A stretch of DNA of 64,000 nt from Leptospiraceae bacterium (GTDB lineage Bacteria > Spirochaetota > Leptospiria > Leptospirales > Leptospiraceae). The notes beneath the pieces are model-generated. The model had not been told where the DNA came from and made no database searches. It saw nothing but the letters and a program-made list of their open reading frames with translations. Shown here piece after piece: positions 32,669 to 41,520 of the stretch. Position numbers and translations under genes: made by a program. Within the stretch, counting starts at the first letter, position 1. The number at the start of each line of letters is the position of its first letter. The stretch covers positions 1,871,001-1,935,000 of the forward strand of contig JABTUZ010000001.1 of assembly GCA_015075105.1 (NCBI GenBank). Direction: 5' to 3'.

Positions 32669-33766
32669 ATGAGTACAATAAAAAACAAAACTTTTAATTT
32701 TAATGCAGGGCCTGCCATGCTTCCGATTGAAGTAATGGAAAAAGCAAAAGAGGAATTTCTGGATTACCAAGGTACTGGTATGTCTGTTATGGAGATGAGC
32801 CACAGAGGTACGCATTTCCATGAAATTATTGAAAGCGCTGAATCAAATCTTAGAAGATTACTGAATATCTCCGAAAACTATTCTGTTATTTTTTATCCCG
32901 GTGGTGCAACCTTACAATTTTCTGCAGTTCCGTTAAATCTGTTGAATGAAAATGAATCAGGGGACTATGCGATAACCGGTGTTTGGACTAAAAAAGCATT
33001 TCAAGAAGCCAAAAAATTTTTTCCTGTAAAGTCTATTTATGATGGCGAAATCGACAAATACAGTTCTACCCCAATTCTTCACGAGAGTCAAATTTCCAAA
33101 CAGGCAAAATATGTCTTCATAACATCCAACAACACTATTTACGGGACAAGATACAAAAGTCTTCCTGTTTTTAAAAATACTCCACTTGTTGCAGATATGA
33201 CGAGCGAGATTTTGAGTAGAAAGCTAAATATTGAAAACTTTGGACTTATTTTTGCAGGTGCACAAAAAAATATCGGACCCTCAGGTCTTACCATTGTAAT
33301 TATCAGAAACGATTTATTGGAATACAAAAAAAAGGAAGTACCAATACTACTCGATTACAAAGTAATGGCAAAAAATAAATCTTTGTACAACACTCCACCG
33401 ACTTTTGCAATTTATATGGCGAGGCTGGTTTTTGATTGGTGTATAAAAATGGGTGGAGTCGAGAAGTTAGAAGAAATCAATCAAAAAAAATCTTCAATAC
33501 TTTACGAGTATATAGATTCTTCTAAACTCTATAAAGCCCCAGTACAAAAAGAAAGCCGCTCTGAAATGAATGTAGTTTTTCATATCAAGGAAAAAGATCT
33601 TGAAAAAAGTTTTGCTGACGAATCTGATAAGAATGGACTACACGGTCTTAGTGGTCATAGAGACGCGGGAGGGTTTAGAGCGTCCATTTACAATGCAATG
33701 CCGGTAGAAGGTGTTTTAAAGCTGATTGATTTTATGAAAGATTTTGAGGATAAGCACGTTGTATAA
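32669..33766 (+). CDS. serC: Phosphoserine aminotransferase
   Basis: A 365-residue class-V aminotransferase that makes phosphoserine from 3-phosphohydroxypyruvate and glutamate with PLP, the second step of serine synthesis; it can also serve vitamin B6 synthesis. Family marks: FNAGPAMLP at the N-terminus, MEMSHRGTHF, YPGGATLQF (phosphate/PLP loop), and the PLP Lys in FAGAQKNIGPSG (about residue 195). The C-terminal GLSGHRDAGGFRASIYNAMP is typical of SerC. Length is normal. It leads a possible operon with a secreted protein and rpiB. Confidence 0.95.
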   Translation: MSTIKNKTFNFNAGPAMLPIEVMEKAKEEFLDYQGTGMSVMEMSHRGTHFHEIIESAESNLRRLLNISENYSVIFYPGGATLQFSAVPLNLLNENESGDYAITGVWTKKAFQEAKKFFPVKSIYDGEIDKYSSTPILHESQISKQAKYVFITSNNTIYGTRYKSLPVFKNTPLVADMTSEILSRKLNIENFGLIFAGAQKNIGPSGLTIVIIRNDLLEYKKKEVPILLDYKVMAKNKSLYNTPPTFAIYMARLVFDWCIKMGGVEKLEEINQKKSSILYEYIDSSKLYKAPVQKESRSEMNVVFHIKEKDLEKSFADESDKNGLHGLSGHRDAGGFRASIYNAMPVEGVLKLIDFMKDFEDKHVV

Positions 33767-33768
33767 CT

Positions 33769-34407
33769 ATGTTTGCCTATAAAAGAATTTTTTTTTACTT
33801 GTTTTTTGCTGAACTTATCTATTTTACAGTTCCGCTTAACGCATCTCCGATTTTTTTAATGCTTAGAGAATCAGAAAAAGATTTATCTAAAACTATTCAA
33901 AAATGCCTTACTCAAACTTTAGATTCGACTCAAATCACCTACTACCCTCTTTCCCAAGAAAAAGATTACAAAAACTTTGCAGATAAGATGATCGAATCTG
34001 CAAGAGCCGGCTCAAAATCAAGAATAGATTCCCTGAATTGTTTAAATTCTTTTTCTTTCAACGAGGAAGAAAAAAACAAAATCCTCCAATCTATTGATAT
34101 GGGTTTTGAAATTCAAAAAGACTTTTTAGAAATCTACAGAAGATGGCTGTATTCTTTTGCTCAGGATAATTTAATTACCCCCATAGACGAAAAAGAAATT
34201 GATAAATTTTACGAAGCAAAATACGATTTGTATTTACTACTACACAATAAAACAAAAGAATGGATTTTCCAAAACATCGACAACAAAGAAGAAAGTGTCT
34301 CTTCACAGTTTTATTATTTATACATTTCTCTTTTCAAACTTCACAATGAGTTTTACAACGCAATCTCCGAAGATTACAGAAATTCAATAATAAAAAAATT
34401 TCAATGA
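33769..34407 (+). CDS. Exported hypothetical protein
   Basis: Starts two bases after serC. The 212-residue product has a signal peptide (FFYLFFAELIYFTVPLNAS, cut near residue 26) and a helical, Lys/Glu/Asp-rich mature domain with two Cys (KCLTQTL, LNCLNS) that could form a disulphide. It has no further membrane segment, so it should be periplasmic or surface. No family is recognised. Cotranscription with serC and rpiB does not reveal its role. Confidence 0.62.
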   Translation: MFAYKRIFFYLFFAELIYFTVPLNASPIFLMLRESEKDLSKTIQKCLTQTLDSTQITYYPLSQEKDYKNFADKMIESARAGSKSRIDSLNCLNSFSFNEEEKNKILQSIDMGFEIQKDFLEIYRRWLYSFAQDNLITPIDEKEIDKFYEAKYDLYLLLHNKTKEWIFQNIDNKEESVSSQFYYLYISLFKLHNEFYNAISEDYRNSIIKKFQ

Positions 34408-34435
34408 AGACAAGATAAGGGGTATAGAATATATT

Positions 34436-34864
34436 ATGAAAGAAATCATCGGAATTGCAACTGACCATGGAGGATTTGAGCTAAAAGAATACCTGAAATC
34501 TTCTTTAAAAGATGAATGTGAGATCATAGATCTAGGAGTATTTAACGAGAATTCGGTTGACTATCCGATAATAATACGAGAGGCTTGTGAAAAATTACTC
34601 AAAAAAGAATTTTCTAGATTGATTGCGTTATGCGGAACAGGAATTGGTGCATCTATTGCAGCAAACAGACTTCATGGAATTCGTGCAGCACTCTGCCACA
34701 ACGAGTTTACTGCGGAAATGTCTCGCAAGCACAATAATGCAAATGTGTTAGTGCTCGGGGGAAGGGTTTTGGAAAAAGAAATAGCTGTGAAAATTGCTAA
34801 AATTTGGTTGAAGACTTCTTTTGAAGGAGGACGACATGAAAAACGTATATCTATGCTTGGATAA
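34436..34864 (+). CDS. rpiB: Ribose-5-phosphate isomerase B
   Basis: A 142-residue RpiB/LacA-LacB family enzyme that interconverts ribose 5-phosphate and ribulose 5-phosphate in the pentose phosphate pathway. Active-site marks: TDHGGFELKE (His and Asp), the catalytic Cys in IALCGTGIGASIAANR, GIRAALCHNEFTAEMSRKHNNANVL and GGRVL. The length is normal for RpiB. It lies 28 bases after the exported protein gene and 3 bases before the LamG-like gene. Confidence 0.94.
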   Translation: MKEIIGIATDHGGFELKEYLKSSLKDECEIIDLGVFNENSVDYPIIIREACEKLLKKEFSRLIALCGTGIGASIAANRLHGIRAALCHNEFTAEMSRKHNNANVLVLGGRVLEKEIAVKIAKIWLKTSFEGGRHEKRISMLG

Positions 34865-34867
34865 AAA

Positions 34868-36445
34868 ATGTTAAAATTCACCGTAGTATTTCTAATTCTT
34901 GCAGAAGTTCTTTTTCCGGCTGACTTCTTTTTTGGAAGTCCTAACTCAGATTTTAAAAAACTAAAACTAAACGGAATTTCTCTTGTAAAACAAAAAGACG
35001 GTCAATACAAATTAGAATTATCTAAAAGAAAAATCCCACAATCAGAATTCTTGTTAAACTTTGAAAATAAAGAAGCAAACAATTTAAGAGATGTTTTTCA
35101 TCACTACACAATAGAGTCCTCATTCTACAGTGTAGAAAAATCTAATGAAAGCATTCTAGGAAAAAGAATAGCTGGATTTACGGGTAAGAATCATTTTATC
35201 TCTTTAAAAGCCGAAAAAAATACTCTACTCGGAAAAGAGTTGATTAGCGAAGATTTTTATTTCTCTCTATTTGTAAAACCGGAAATATTCGAAGGTTACA
35301 ACACTATATTTTCAAAAACATATTTTTCTCGCGGGAAAAAATATTCTCTGAATTTAGAAATCGTAAAAAATAAATTATCGCTAAATATAGAAAATCTTTT
35401 TTCATTTAGATCAAAAGAAACCAAATCGTTGTATCTAAGAAGCCCAAAGACGATCAATTCTTCCAAATGGACGCATATAATTATTTTTTTTAAGATAAAA
35501 AGTGGAGAAGTTATACTCTATGAAGACGGAATCGAGTCAGTCAGAAATCATTTCCCTGATTTGGAAGGAGAAGAACCACAGCTCGGAATCCACAATAATG
35601 ACACTACACCATTTATCATCGGGCAAAACTATTACGGAAAATTAGACAATTTCTTATTGAGTAAAGGATCACCTGATTTTGAAGCTACTTCAAAAAATTA
35701 TTACGGATTAGAGTACGATGAACAAAATGCAACCGCCTCTCAAAAAAATGGAAAAGTATTTTCTGAAGTATATAAAACAAAATATTCAAACTCATTCATA
35801 ATATCTCTATCCAAGAAATGGAATATTCCAAAAGACACTTCGTCGAATTTATTTATTAGAATATCCGATACACCTTTTTCACAGGACGACACCAACTTAC
35901 AGTGGGTTAGCGAAACAAAAATATCGGAAATAAAAAAACAATCCTTTCGATACTTTCAATGGATGGCTGTACTTCGATCTAACTATTCCGGTGAAAAATC
36001 ACCTTCGTTATATTCTGTATCGCTCAATTATAAAGAGACTACTCCACCCCTCTCTCCTACAGGGTTAAAAATTACGAATAGAAATCACTCTGATCTTATC
36101 TTGTGTCTCGAATGGGATGCAAACAAAGAAGAGAATGTAAAAAATGAAGGCGGATACATCGTGCACTATGGATTCAGCCCTGAAAAAATAGCAGGCACAA
36201 TTTTCTACAAGAACGAGAAAAAAGAATTTATCACTTCTACAAACCTATGTATGAACAATAATCTAATCCACATAAATTCAGACCCCTCTATGGAAAAGAA
36301 TCTCCCCTTTTTTGAAAAAGGAAAAACTTACTATTTTAAAGTTTCTGCTTTTAACAATAAGTTTAACCAGACTACCTCCCCCGATCAAAAAAGCTCACCT
36401 TCTAAACCTATTTCATTCAGCTTTGAAAGCAATCCTCTTGATTAA
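34868..36445 (+). CDS. Exported LamG-like / fibronectin-like protein
   Basis: A 525-residue protein with a short signal peptide (VVFLILAEVLFPADF). Residues about 60-270 look like a concanavalin/LamG-type beta sandwich (SEDFYFSLFVKPEIFEGYNTIFSKTYF, WTHIIIFFKIKSGEVILYEDG, LDNFLLSKG). Residues 385-500 resemble a fibronectin type III domain (PLSPTGLKI, LCLEWDAN, YYFKVSAFNNKFN). Such proteins act at the cell surface or in the periplasm, binding polysaccharide or protein. Its 3' end overlaps the minus-strand PIN-like gene by 33 bases. Confidence 0.6.
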   Translation: MLKFTVVFLILAEVLFPADFFFGSPNSDFKKLKLNGISLVKQKDGQYKLELSKRKIPQSEFLLNFENKEANNLRDVFHHYTIESSFYSVEKSNESILGKRIAGFTGKNHFISLKAEKNTLLGKELISEDFYFSLFVKPEIFEGYNTIFSKTYFSRGKKYSLNLEIVKNKLSLNIENLFSFRSKETKSLYLRSPKTINSSKWTHIIIFFKIKSGEVILYEDGIESVRNHFPDLEGEEPQLGIHNNDTTPFIIGQNYYGKLDNFLLSKGSPDFEATSKNYYGLEYDEQNATASQKNGKVFSEVYKTKYSNSFIISLSKKWNIPKDTSSNLFIRISDTPFSQDDTNLQWVSETKISEIKKQSFRYFQWMAVLRSNYSGEKSPSLYSVSLNYKETTPPLSPTGLKITNRNHSDLILCLEWDANKEENVKNEGGYIVHYGFSPEKIAGTIFYKNEKKEFITSTNLCMNNNLIHINSDPSMEKNLPFFEKGKTYYFKVSAFNNKFNQTTSPDQKSSPSKPISFSFESNPLD

Positions 36446-36817
36446 AATAAGTTTCTGATTGATACAAATTTCTCTACTTGTTAAAAATGAATCAATTTGA
36501 TTACGAATACATACTGCAATTTCAAACAACAATTCTCTATCTGTGTTGTACTCAGAAAATAATTGTTCCGACAATCTGCAATCGTCAAACTCAAGTGAAA
36601 AAACCGAATCACAAAGAACTTCTAACTGTCTTAAAAAAATCGGAAGTATTTCTTGATATTTTCCCAAAATTTGGATTTTTTTTATCACATCAGCAGAAGT
36701 AAAAAACCGAGAATCCATTTTTATAAGTGAAATAAGCTCCTCTTCGATTCTTTTTTTCTTTTCTTCGCATGAAAAAAGCATATCATACACCAAATCAAAA
36801 GAGAGATAGTATTTCAA
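36413..36817 (-). CDS. Hypothetical protein, possibly PIN-like partner of an RHH protein
   Basis: A 134-residue soluble helical protein. The end (LFEIAVCIRNQIDSFLTSRE) resembles the last third of PIN domains, where a helix is followed by 'D.ilT.D', and FDLVYDMLF near the start could hold an early Asp, but the standard acidic quartet is not complete. It overlaps the preceding ribbon-helix-helix gene by four bases (ATGA), as toxin genes do with antitoxins. A toxin-antitoxin pair is thus possible, not shown. Confidence 0.45.
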   Translation of the reverse strand: MKYYLSFDLVYDMLFSCEEKKKRIEEELISLIKMDSRFFTSADVIKKIQILGKYQEILPIFLRQLEVLCDSVFSLEFDDCRLSEQLFSEYNTDRELLFEIAVCIRNQIDSFLTSREICINQKLILIKRIAFKAE

Positions 36818-37008
36818 TTTTTTACTAATCCTAAAATTGTTTGCAAGGCAGAAATTCTCATATAGGAAGACTTTTGTATAATTTCATTTTTTAAACTAAT
36901 TCTTATCAATTCTCCGGCAGAGATATTTCGTTTTTCAGATTCATTTTTCAGTAACAACAATTCTTCGTCAGTTAAAAGTAGATGAAATCTTTTGTTTATT
37001 TTTGCCAC
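36814..37008 (-). CDS. Ribbon-helix-helix-like small protein
   Basis: The 64-residue product begins with a strand (NKRFHLLLTDEELLLLKNESEKRN) and a second helix (SAGELIRISLKNEI), the ribbon-helix-helix arrangement of CopG/Arc-type regulators and antitoxins. The start codon shares its base with the stop of the TPR gene upstream, and its stop overlaps the next ATG. It is probably the DNA-binding antitoxin-like member of a small two-gene unit. Confidence 0.58.
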   Translation of the reverse strand: MAKINKRFHLLLTDEELLLLKNESEKRNISAGELIRISLKNEIIQKSSYMRISALQTILGLVKN

Positions 37009-37594
37009 TATCTTTCCTCCAAAAATTCTTTTTCGGCTTTCAAATAACGTCCCCAGTAAATTTTAGCATCTTGACTTTGTCCCAAGGATTCATAGATAGA
37101 AGCTATATTGTAATAGGAGCTACTTAAAGTAAAATCCAATTTTATCGCTTTTTTAAACAAGGAAATTGATTTCTCTTTCTGACCGGAAAACCATTCAGCC
37201 ATCGCCCACAAAAAAAACCATTTCCCAAGAGAAGGCTCTCTTGGCCTGATATTTTGTAAAATTAAAACATACTTAGAAAAAATTTCAGATGATTTTCTAT
37301 AATTGCCCTTAATCTTTTTTAATTTTTCTGTTCTCTCATAAATACCTTCCCCCGGAACAGGAGTCTCTAAATCAGTCCTGAAAAGCAAGGCTCTGGCATA
37401 AAGCAATCGTAAATAGATTTCACTCTCGTTCAACTCAAGATATTTTTCTAAATACGGAATGCTTTCAGTATTTTTATTCTCTTGTTGCAATTTTAGAATT
37501 TTTTTTTTAGCTCTTTCAGCTCAATTCTTTTAGACTCTGAGTTTAGTCCTGTAAAAGCAACCATACTAAAGAAAATTGTAAAAATTCTTACCAT
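37008..37594 (-). pseudogene. Exported TPR protein, frameshifted in a run of ten A
   Basis: On the minus strand ATG 37594 gives a signal peptide (IFTIFFSMVAFTGLNS), then KRIELKELKKK and a TAA. The run A10 at 37499-37508 sits at the break: with eleven A the frame passes directly into LQQENKNTESIPYLEKY and the TPR domain (to 37008). The TPR part has repeats such as SISLFKKAIKLDF and SSSYYNIASIYESLGQ. Either a sequencing or assembly error, a true mutation, or slippage-based phase variation explains this. An in-frame TTG/ATG within the TPR part (37490) would give an unexported product. Confidence 0.62.
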
Positions 37595-39593
37595 CATCGG
37601 GATATTTATTAACTTTGATATTTAATTGAAGTCTATTTCTATTTATTTTGTCAATCTCTTTTAGAAATTCTTGGGAATCCGTATTTTTGATTATAACAAA
37701 TATATCCACATGAGAAATAAGTAAGATTCTTTCATCCTTTTTCAAATAGTTTTTAGAATTAGTGATTATATCTTCTAAAATTTTTTCTGAATCTTCAGTT
37801 TGAAAAAACTTTAAAACTTTGATTTTTACAAAACTACAAGGCTCTAAACCTGCGTTAGTTGCTTCCTTCATCTCATGGTAAACTTTTGCAAGAATGTCTT
37901 CATCCGGAATTTGGAGATAGATTTTCTCTTTTGCTATCCCGCTCACTATTGGAAGAAATGGAGCAATCATTCGATTTAGACACTTTGAAACTATGTCTAA
38001 TTTTTCAGGTGTGATATAAACATTTTTTTCAAAGAAGAATACCAAATACCCGTCCACAGAATATTTTTTCAATGAATAGACTAAAATCCCACCAAATTTA
38101 GAAAGCGCAGAATCGGAAAACTTTTTTCGGAAAAATACGTTTGATAGATATTTATTATTAAAATGAATTTCCAAAAGGTCTTCTTCTTTTTCAAACTGCA
38201 AAAATGGGTCATTCCATTGGAAGATTAAATTTGATTTAGTTTCCTCGTCAACTCCCAACGATAGAGAAACCATATAGCAACCCATAGACCTGTTGTATAT
38301 TGATACACAAACAGATTCCAAGCCCACTTTTTTAGATATACGTTTTAAATATCCAAGAGATTCATGCTCATGGTAATCTTTATCGTAAAGCTCATTTAAA
38401 GAATTGTAGAGTTCGGCATTACCATCAGAAAATATTTTTTGGAATAATTTCTCATACTTATCGTCTAACTTCTTCTCATCAGAAATTATTTTGCTATCGA
38501 CTTTATTAATCAATTTTTCCAATTCGGGGCTAAACACTTTTTCTCGAATTGTATTTACCCCGGTAATGATTATCTCTTTTTTATTTCTTTCTTCCTCTTT
38601 GATTTTTCTTAAAAATTGAGGAGTGATAAATATCTCTTTGTGGCTATCAGAAACTAAATCAAACGGTAGAATAAATATTGAATTTCCTGGAGTTTTATTT
38701 TCATTTTTATCAGGTACCACTTTTAAAGATTCATTTTCTTTTATCTCAGTAAGATGAGTAGTTGGTTGTTCTATGGAATGATACAATTCTTTTTCTTTGG
38801 TTTGAATTTCGTCAATTGAAAGAGTAGTTTTCGGGAGAGCTTTTATTTTTCTTTTGAAAAAAAACAAAGTATCCGTGAAGGCCATAGCAACAAAAATCAA
38901 CAACAGTACACTCGTAAAGCTCAACCGATTTGAGTTGTATTTTAGTAATAAAAACTCTTCTACAAATCCATACCCCTTTTTTTCAGGAGAGCCGTAGTAC
39001 AAGTCATACTTTTTACCTTGAATTGAAAATTTAGATTTAGTGAAATTCGAATTCTTGCCAATCAAATAAGATAAAACTTCGCTTGTGTGTATCGGAAATT
39101 CATCTGTTTTTATTTTAGAAATCTCGGGATAAAAATACTCTAAGTCGCCTTCCTTCCTAAAACCTCTTAACTCTTTTTCATTAAAAATGGTTACAATCAA
39201 TTTCCCGTTTACAGGAAGTGCGAAACTCAAACGACCTTTCAATCGAACTAATTTTCCATTTTTATTTTTTAAAATTTCTTGAAGTAAAAATTTCTCATCA
39301 TTCTCAAGAGTCCAACCGATCGAGGAAGAATTTTCCGGTGTCCATAAAAGCACCTCGTTTATAAACGGGTAGTATAAACCGAGTAAGCTATTAGATTGCC
39401 CTTGCATCAAATTTGATTCGATGGAGCGAATAGATGACTCAAATCTCCCAAGCTCGATTTCTAAATCTGATATTTTTCGAGATAGCTCATTTTTATAATA
39501 CGAGTCATTAGGGAAAAATTTTTCTATTTGATTTAGAAAAACTGTAACAATGAATAAGATAAAAAGGAAAATTTTCAGTTTTTTACTCAACAT
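37566..39593 (-). CDS. Membrane sensor-like protein with GAF-like and degenerate GGDEF-like C-terminus
   Basis: A 675-residue protein. One membrane helix near the N-terminus (about 6-22) and a second at about 225-245 enclose a periplasmic domain with a coiled coil. A linker with many charged residues follows, then a possible GAF-like domain (about 410-540: VGLESVCVSIYNRSMG). The C-terminal 110 residues (EPCSFVKIKVLKFF, ILEDIITNSKNYLKKDERILLISHVDIFVIIKN) have the secondary structure of a GGDEF domain but lack its active-site residues. A signal protein that does not make c-di-GMP is a fair guess. Confidence 0.5.
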   Translation of the reverse strand: MLSKKLKIFLFILFIVTVFLNQIEKFFPNDSYYKNELSRKISDLEIELGRFESSIRSIESNLMQGQSNSLLGLYYPFINEVLLWTPENSSSIGWTLENDEKFLLQEILKNKNGKLVRLKGRLSFALPVNGKLIVTIFNEKELRGFRKEGDLEYFYPEISKIKTDEFPIHTSEVLSYLIGKNSNFTKSKFSIQGKKYDLYYGSPEKKGYGFVEEFLLLKYNSNRLSFTSVLLLIFVAMAFTDTLFFFKRKIKALPKTTLSIDEIQTKEKELYHSIEQPTTHLTEIKENESLKVVPDKNENKTPGNSIFILPFDLVSDSHKEIFITPQFLRKIKEEERNKKEIIITGVNTIREKVFSPELEKLINKVDSKIISDEKKLDDKYEKLFQKIFSDGNAELYNSLNELYDKDYHEHESLGYLKRISKKVGLESVCVSIYNRSMGCYMVSLSLGVDEETKSNLIFQWNDPFLQFEKEEDLLEIHFNNKYLSNVFFRKKFSDSALSKFGGILVYSLKKYSVDGYLVFFFEKNVYITPEKLDIVSKCLNRMIAPFLPIVSGIAKEKIYLQIPDEDILAKVYHEMKEATNAGLEPCSFVKIKVLKFFQTEDSEKILEDIITNSKNYLKKDERILLISHVDIFVIIKNTDSQEFLKEIDKINRNRLQLNIKVNKYPDDGKNFYNFL

Positions 39594-40509
39594 GTTTTCT
39601 CAATTCTCCGTTTATTCTTTTTTCTATTCTACTAAATACTTGAGAGAGTTTTTCTTTTTCTGTAAATTCTAAAACTTGTAATTCTTCTTTTCTGATTTTT
39701 TCCCAATCTAAATAATTATACAATAAAAAATACCCGACGCAGGAAAATATTACTACACCAAGAAAAAATTGAACAGCTATCTCCGTAAATTCTCTCAATG
39801 GTGTTTCTTCTTTTTGTAAGAATATGGAATAGTTACCGATTGAAAATTTTTTTATCTCAGTATTTTCTTTTTGAAGAAAGTCGTCCATTTTCACTTGGAA
39901 TGCAGAGCCAGACAAAATCCGAAGGTCATTTGTAAATCTTAAAACTTTATTACTCGTATTATAGACCCAATACTTGCCTTCAAAAGATACATTCAGCTTT
40001 TCTATAACACTAAAATTTTCGGGGTAACGGAAACTAAAATAATTCATCCCGTCTAATGACCTATAAATTTCTGAAGTTTCAAATTTAGAAAAATTACCCG
40101 GTAGAATAGAGTTTTCAGAAAACCTCAGCTCCTTGTTAAAAACTTCTCGGCTAACAGAATCTGAGTAGATCAACCTAAAAGTCTCATCGTAAATTCGTAA
40201 ATTTTTCATCCCTAATCGGTTTTGTAAAAACTTTCCTAATTGAGTAGAAGCGTAAGGAAGACCAAAATTTCTCTTTCCTTGTTCGATATTAATTCTATAT
40301 CTATTTTCTAAAATTCTAGTTGAACTATTCATCTCTTTTTCTATCTTAGTAACTAGGAATTTATTTCTAATAACTTCTGGTGCAAATTTTTCAAAATGAA
40401 CAAGTCGAAAGGAATTTGGATGAATACACACTACAATCCATCCGGAAATTATGCTCCCGACAATAGTCAAAATAATGATCGCAGAAACTGTAATTTTTAG
40501 TTTTGGCAT
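39583..40509 (-). CDS. Membrane protein with periplasmic sensor-like domain
   Basis: The 308-residue product has one N-terminal membrane helix (VSAIIILTIVGSIISGWIVVC) and one near the C-terminus (TEIAVQFFLGVVIFSCVGYFLL, about 245-265). Between them lies a periplasmic domain of about 205 residues, followed by a short charged cytoplasmic helix. This is the layout of sensor input modules. It overlaps the next gene by eleven bases, so the two proteins are made together and may form one receptor complex. No family is recognised. Confidence 0.55.
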   Translation of the reverse strand: MPKLKITVSAIIILTIVGSIISGWIVVCIHPNSFRLVHFEKFAPEVIRNKFLVTKIEKEMNSSTRILENRYRINIEQGKRNFGLPYASTQLGKFLQNRLGMKNLRIYDETFRLIYSDSVSREVFNKELRFSENSILPGNFSKFETSEIYRSLDGMNYFSFRYPENFSVIEKLNVSFEGKYWVYNTSNKVLRFTNDLRILSGSAFQVKMDDFLQKENTEIKKFSIGNYSIFLQKEETPLREFTEIAVQFFLGVVIFSCVGYFLLYNYLDWEKIRKEELQVLEFTEKEKLSQVFSRIEKRINGELRKHVE

Positions 40510-40566
40510 TTTCTTCTATTATCGGTATATCAAATTCAAAAATTCTCTACATACTAAAAAAAAGAA

Positions 40567-41520
40567 ATGATCCTATACATCTTCATTGACGGAATCGGCT
40601 TTGGCAAGAATACACCCGACACTAATCCATTTGCAAAGTTTCCGACTGAGTTCTTTTCTCCTCTTGCCGAAATCACAATTCCAAACTCTTCTAAATTCCA
40701 TGAGATGATTTATGTAAAAACCGACGCTTCGATGGGAGTAGAAGGATTACCCCAAAGTGCAACAGGTCAAACTGCAATCTGGACAGGGATAAATGCTCCC
40801 TCAGCCATCCAAAGGCATGTTAGTGGGTATCCTACTTTTACACTTAAAAAAATTATAAGCAAATACTCTATTTTAAAAATTTTGACAGAGCATAAAATAA
40901 AATGCGGATTTTTAAATTGCTACAGTCCTTTGTATTTTGAACAGATAAAAAAAAATCCAAGACAAGTCTCAGCATCAACTCTTATCCAAATGGCAGCCGG
41001 AATTCCATTCAAAACAATTGAAGACCTGCGAAACGGAAAAGGATTGTATATGGATATTACCCACGAATTCCTAAGAGTTATCGGCAAAAATTATTTAGAT
41101 CCTACAGATGATTTGCTGATACCTCGAGACCCTTTTCAAATGGGAGAAAGACTATACGAGAATTCCAAAGATTATGACTTGGCAGTATTTGAATATTTCT
41201 TAACCGACAAGGTTGGACACGATCGGAATTGGGAAAATGCAGAAAGAGTCATATCCACACTCGAATTATTTTTTCAAGGAATACTTACTCATTTCAATCC
41301 TGACAAAGACCAGCTTATAGTAACATCAGACCATGGAAATTTAGAAGACCTCTCCACGAATAAACACACTTCCAATTTAGTCCCTACTATTTTATTTGGA
41401 AAATATTCAGACAGTATGAGTAAGAAAATCAAAAGCCTCTATGATATAGTTCCGGAAATTTACTCCGTATTTGATCTGAATATTTTTCTAAACCAAAAAG
41501 AATTCCTCAATCATTCTTAG
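40567..41520 (+). CDS. Alkaline-phosphatase-superfamily metalloenzyme, phosphoglycerate-mutase-like
   Basis: A 317-residue cytoplasmic enzyme with the metal-binding pattern of the iPGM/phosphopentomutase branch: Asp in YIFIDGIGFG, nucleophile region SATGQTAIWTGINAP (Thr or Ser), Asp and His in LTDKVGHDRN, and SDHGNLEDLSTNKHTSNLVP near the end. It is shorter than a real phosphoglycerate mutase (about 510 residues) since it lacks the inserted transferase domain, so it is more likely a phosphatase or pyrophosphatase. Its substrate is unknown. It converges with the TPR gene (14-base overlap). Confidence 0.75.
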   Translation: MILYIFIDGIGFGKNTPDTNPFAKFPTEFFSPLAEITIPNSSKFHEMIYVKTDASMGVEGLPQSATGQTAIWTGINAPSAIQRHVSGYPTFTLKKIISKYSILKILTEHKIKCGFLNCYSPLYFEQIKKNPRQVSASTLIQMAAGIPFKTIEDLRNGKGLYMDITHEFLRVIGKNYLDPTDDLLIPRDPFQMGERLYENSKDYDLAVFEYFLTDKVGHDRNWENAERVISTLELFFQGILTHFNPDKDQLIVTSDHGNLEDLSTNKHTSNLVPTILFGKYSDSMSKKIKSLYDIVPEIYSVFDLNIFLNQKEFLNHS

